Made by a program: the position numbers and the translations under genes | Shown: piece after piece, positions 5,912-7,157 of the stretch | Layout of the letters: every line of letters begins with the position of its first letter | Position numbering within the stretch: position 1 is the first letter of the stretch | DNA from: Oscillospiraceae bacterium | GTDB taxonomy: Bacteria > Bacillota > Clostridia > Oscillospirales > Oscillospiraceae | Length of the DNA: 7,157 nucleotides | Direction: 5' to 3' | Assembly (NCBI GenBank): GCA_029065305.1 | Contig: JAIEIQ010000109.1 | Coordinates: 1 to 7,157 of the forward strand | The notes under the pieces: model-generated | What the model saw: the letters and a program-made list of their open reading frames with translations, nothing else | The model's database searches: none | What the model was told of the DNA's origin: nothing

Positions 5912-5942
5912 AAAAAAGCCCCGGCGCGTTCCAGCGCCGGGA
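5912..5942 (-). terminator. Rho-independent terminator of ireB
   Basis: On the minus strand an 8-bp perfect GC stem, CCCGGCGC pairing with GCGCCGGG (5941-5934 with 5927-5920), has a 6-nt loop. It is followed by GC and six T residues (5917-5912). It begins about 15 nt past the ireB stop. Confidence 0.88.
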
Positions 5943-5956
5943 CCTTCCAAACGATT

Positions 5957-6202
5957 TTATTTTAAAAGATAATTCCGCACCAGAATCTGCATCAGCTCAT
6001 CCCGGTCCACCTTGCGGATGAGGGTGCGGGCCTGGTTGTGGTTGGTGATATAGGTGGGGTCCTCGGAGAGAATGTAGCCCACAATCTGGTTGATGGGGTT
6101 GTAGCCCTTCTCCTCCAGCGCCTTGTACACCGTCACCATAATCCGGTGAATTTCCGCGTCCTGGTCGCCGGAAAAATCGAATTTGCGGGTATAATCCTCC
6201 AC
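5957..6202 (-). CDS. ireB: IreB family regulatory phosphoprotein (UPF0297/DUF965, YrzL)
   Basis: This small cytoplasmic protein of 81 aa carries the family core [24 protein letters not shown] and the C-terminal [22 protein letters not shown]. In Enterococcus faecalis, IreB is phosphorylated on N-terminal threonines by the Ser/Thr kinase IreK and negatively controls cephalosporin resistance. Thr5 here, in YTRKFDF, matches the conserved T-x-x-F phosphosite context. A GTG at 6223 is in frame, but the predicted transcript starts near 6228-6226, leaving no room for a ribosome binding site. The GTG at 6202, with GGAGGG 10 nt upstream, is therefore preferred. Usually ireB is followed by ruvX/yqgF and a DUF1292 gene; here it stands alone between its own promoter and two terminators. 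Confidence 0.9.
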   Translation of the reverse strand: MEDYTRKFDFSGDQDAEIHRIMVTVYKALEEKGYNPINQIVGYILSEDPTYITNHNQARTLIRKVDRDELMQILVRNYLLK

Positions 6203-6212
6203 GTCCGCACCA

Positions 6213-6218
6213 CCCTCC
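6213..6218 (-). promoter_or_regulatory. Ribosome binding site deciding the ireB start
   Basis: GGAGGG on the minus strand, 10 nt before GTG 6202. It lies inside the reading frame that would begin at GTG 6223, so it supports the shorter protein. The spacer is slightly long. Confidence 0.65.
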
Positions 6219-6234
6219 GTCACATGATGGATAT

Positions 6235-6263
6235 AGTATACTCAATTTTCCCCTGTCTGTAAA
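6235..6263 (-). promoter_or_regulatory. Sigma-A promoter of ireB
   Basis: On the minus strand TTTACA (6263-6258) and TATACT (6240-6235), each matching consensus at 5 of 6 positions, are spaced by 17 bp. The predicted start site is near 6228-6226, giving a short leader to the GTG at 6202. Confidence 0.82.
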
Positions 6264-6280
6264 GAGGAAAAAACGGAATG

Positions 6281-6294
6281 TTACAGAGATGTAA
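6281..6294. promoter_or_regulatory. Small dyad TTACA-N4-TGTAA between divergent promoters
   Basis: A perfect 5-4-5 inverted repeat lies between the ireB -35 (6258-6263) and the plus-strand -35 (6343-6348). A second symmetric site, TTTCCGGAAA, is at 6318-6327. Together with the two promoters they account for the 232-bp gap 6203-6434. Either could bind a regulator of one or both units; no regulator is assigned. Confidence 0.35.
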
Positions 6295-6342
6295 TATTCG
6301 ACTGATTTCTCCTGATATTTCCGGAAAATCCTTCCTTCACCC

Positions 6343-6371
6343 TTGACAGGTCTGTGATGGTGTGCTATAGT
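6343..6371 (+). promoter_or_regulatory. Sigma-A promoter of the small membrane protein–padR–DUF2812 unit
   Basis: TTGACA (6343-6348, 6 of 6) and TATAGT (6366-6371, 5 of 6) with a 17-bp spacer; start site expected near 6378. The leader is about 57 nt and contains a spare GGAGG (6381-6385) and an inverted repeat TCATC-AGAC-GATGA (6394-6407). That repeat could be a PadR operator or an RNA hairpin. Confidence 0.85.
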
Positions 6372-6434
6372 CTATACATCGGAGGACGATATATCATCAG
6401 ACGATGAATACGATTACTATGGAGGAGACGCGGT

Positions 6435-6653
6435 ATGAGTAAACAGCAGAAACGATTCGCATTCCTTGGCGCGTTCATAGGGTTAATTTATTTGGGCAGA
6501 GAGCTTCTCTCCCTGCCGGAGTTTTTCACCTGTTTTTGCGTGGGGGCAGCGTTTGCGATGTTCTTGTTGAACATCTTTCTGACAGAGGAAAACATGCTGA
6601 AGTTGTGCGCCTGGAAGAAGCGGGTTCTCGCCCGGCTGGCGGGCCGTGGATAG
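6435..6653 (+). CDS. Small two-helix membrane protein of unknown function
   Basis: I do not recognise this 72-aa protein. After a basic start (MSKQQKR) it shows a hydrophobic stretch at about residues 8-22 (FAFLGAFIGLIYLG). A second, longer one spans about 30-49 (FFTCFCVGAAFAMFLLNIFL) with two cysteines, and the tail is strongly basic (KKRVLARLAGRG). The likely topology is two membrane helices with both ends in the cytoplasm, by the positive-inside rule. The start is well supported: GGAGGAG (6421-6427) with a 7-nt spacer, behind a good promoter. Its last 8 nt overlap the padR gene, so the two are translationally coupled. It may be a partner or target of the PadR/DUF2812 unit, but nothing in the sequence proves a role. 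Confidence 0.78.
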   Translation: MSKQQKRFAFLGAFIGLIYLGRELLSLPEFFTCFCVGAAFAMFLLNIFLTEENMLKLCAWKKRVLARLAGRG

Positions 6654-6963
6654 GCCCCAGCCCCTGACGGAGGCCCTGTTCTATATCCTGCTGGTCGCCC
6701 GGAGGCCGGTCCACGGCTACGGCATCACCCAGGAGGTGGCGGAGCTCACCGGCGGGCGGGTGAACCTGGGCCCGGGGACGCTGTACGGCGCCATCAGCTC
6801 CCTGCTGGACAAGGGCTGGATTGCGCTGTACAGCGCGGAGGAGGGCTCCCGGAAGAAGAAAGAATATGTCATTACCCCAGCGGGCCGGGCGGTATTCGCC
6901 GGGGAAATGGCCCGGCTCCGGGAACTGGTAGAGAACGGAAATCTCATGGAGGACAGAGCATGA
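6646..6963 (+). CDS. PadR-family transcriptional regulator
   Basis: This 105-aa protein is a short PadR-type winged helix repressor. The family pattern is clear: LTEALFYILLVA (residues 7-18), VHGYGITQEVAELTGGRVNLGPGTLYGAISSLLDKGWI (22-59) and the wing/strand region KKKEYVITPAGRAVF (70-84), with a short C-terminal dimerisation helix. PadR proteins typically repress their own operon and a membrane or stress-response partner, sensing small hydrophobic molecules; the ligand here is unknown. It begins with GTG, overlaps the preceding gene by 8 nt and has no strong ribosome binding site, so it relies on coupling. Its TGA overlaps the next ATG by 4 bp. The adjacent DUF2812 gene is a common partner of PadR genes in Firmicutes. 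Confidence 0.93.
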   Translation: MDRPQPLTEALFYILLVARRPVHGYGITQEVAELTGGRVNLGPGTLYGAISSLLDKGWIALYSAEEGSRKKKEYVITPAGRAVFAGEMARLRELVENGNLMEDRA

Positions 6964-7157
6964 TCAAATTCAAACTTACCTTTGATAAGGATCTGGAGGA
7001 GGACTGGATCAACGACTGGTGCCGGCAGGGCTGGGCCTTTGCCAGCTTCTGTATGGGCTTTTGCACCTTTGTCCCCTGCCAGCCCGGGGAATTCATCTAC
7101 CGGATCGACCTGCTTCCGGGCACGGGGCTCCGGTGCGACGACTACTGGGGGTATAGC
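6960..7157 (+). CDS. DUF2812 domain-containing protein, N-terminal part, cut by window edge
   Basis: Sixty-six codons are visible. The start MIKFKLTFDKDLEEDWINDW, followed by CRQGWAFASF, GFCTFVPCQPGEFIYRIDLL and DDYWGY, follows the DUF2812 pattern: an alternating strand/helix domain with a conserved W-x3-GW-x3 segment and a YRIDLL block. Many full-length members carry C-terminal membrane helices; that part is outside the window. Function is unknown. The ATG is fixed by GGAGG with a 7-nt spacer and overlaps the padR stop (ATGA). The PadR–DUF2812 pairing is recurrent in Firmicutes and is usually read as a repressor with its regulated membrane partner; that role is inference. Confidence 0.82.
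   Translation, partial: MIKFKLTFDKDLEEDWINDWCRQGWAFASFCMGFCTFVPCQPGEFIYRIDLLPGTGLRCDDYWGYS

Noticed and set aside
6203..6223. ireB start at GTG 6223
   Set aside because: It would sit only a few nucleotides from the predicted 5' end with no ribosome binding site. GTG 6202 has GGAGGG.
6404..6442. 12-codon leader peptide as a called gene
   Set aside because: The nearest GGAGG is 18 nt upstream, too far unless folded, and its sequence contains the next gene's ribosome binding site. It is kept only as a low-interest observation.

Overview
The window looks like chromosomal DNA of a GC-rich Gram-positive Clostridia relative, probably an Oscillospirales gut-type bacterium (the Flavonifractor/Oscillibacter kind). 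The reasons are high GC with third-position GC bias, strong AGGAGG-type ribosome binding sites, consensus sigma-A promoters with 17-bp spacers, the Firmicute-specific IreB family, and the flavoprotein–cmk–plsC–ispH gene order typical of Clostridia. The genus is inference only.

Region 1 (1–3662, minus strand) reads as one operon transcribed right to left. A promoter at 3634–3662 drives an RpiR/MurR-type sugar-phosphate-responsive regulator, then an HI0933/YhiN-type flavoprotein, cytidylate kinase (cmk), a 1-acyl-glycerol-3-phosphate acyltransferase (plsC) and the N-terminal part of ispH, which runs off the left edge. Most junctions overlap by 4–13 bp; the exception is a 38-bp gap before cmk. 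The operon groups nucleotide, phospholipid and isoprenoid functions under a transcription factor that is not an obvious partner for them.

Region 2 (3663–5863, minus strand) is a two-gene operon. A DRE-TIM acyl-CoA-condensing enzyme (isopropylmalate/homocitrate synthase superfamily, possibly a Re-citrate synthase) is followed after 1 nt by a GntR/FCD regulator with an intact metal/carboxylate site. Its promoter is TTGACA-N17-TATAAT, with a perfect 22-bp palindrome over the -10 and start site. This is a strong candidate for an autoregulated, metabolite-sensing switch. A GC-rich hairpin follows the gntR gene, and a perfect 30-bp palindrome lies between it and the rpiR promoter.

Region 3 (5870–6263, minus strand) holds a single-gene ireB unit with its own promoter (TTTACA-N17-TATACT) and two tandem terminator hairpins.

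Region 4 (6343–7157, plus strand) is a divergent unit with a good sigma-A promoter. It encodes a 72-aa two-helix membrane protein of unknown function, a PadR-family repressor, and the start of a DUF2812 protein cut by the right edge. All three are translationally coupled. There is no gene-free stretch over 300 bases, and I saw no tRNA, rRNA, CRISPR array, insertion sequence or attachment site.
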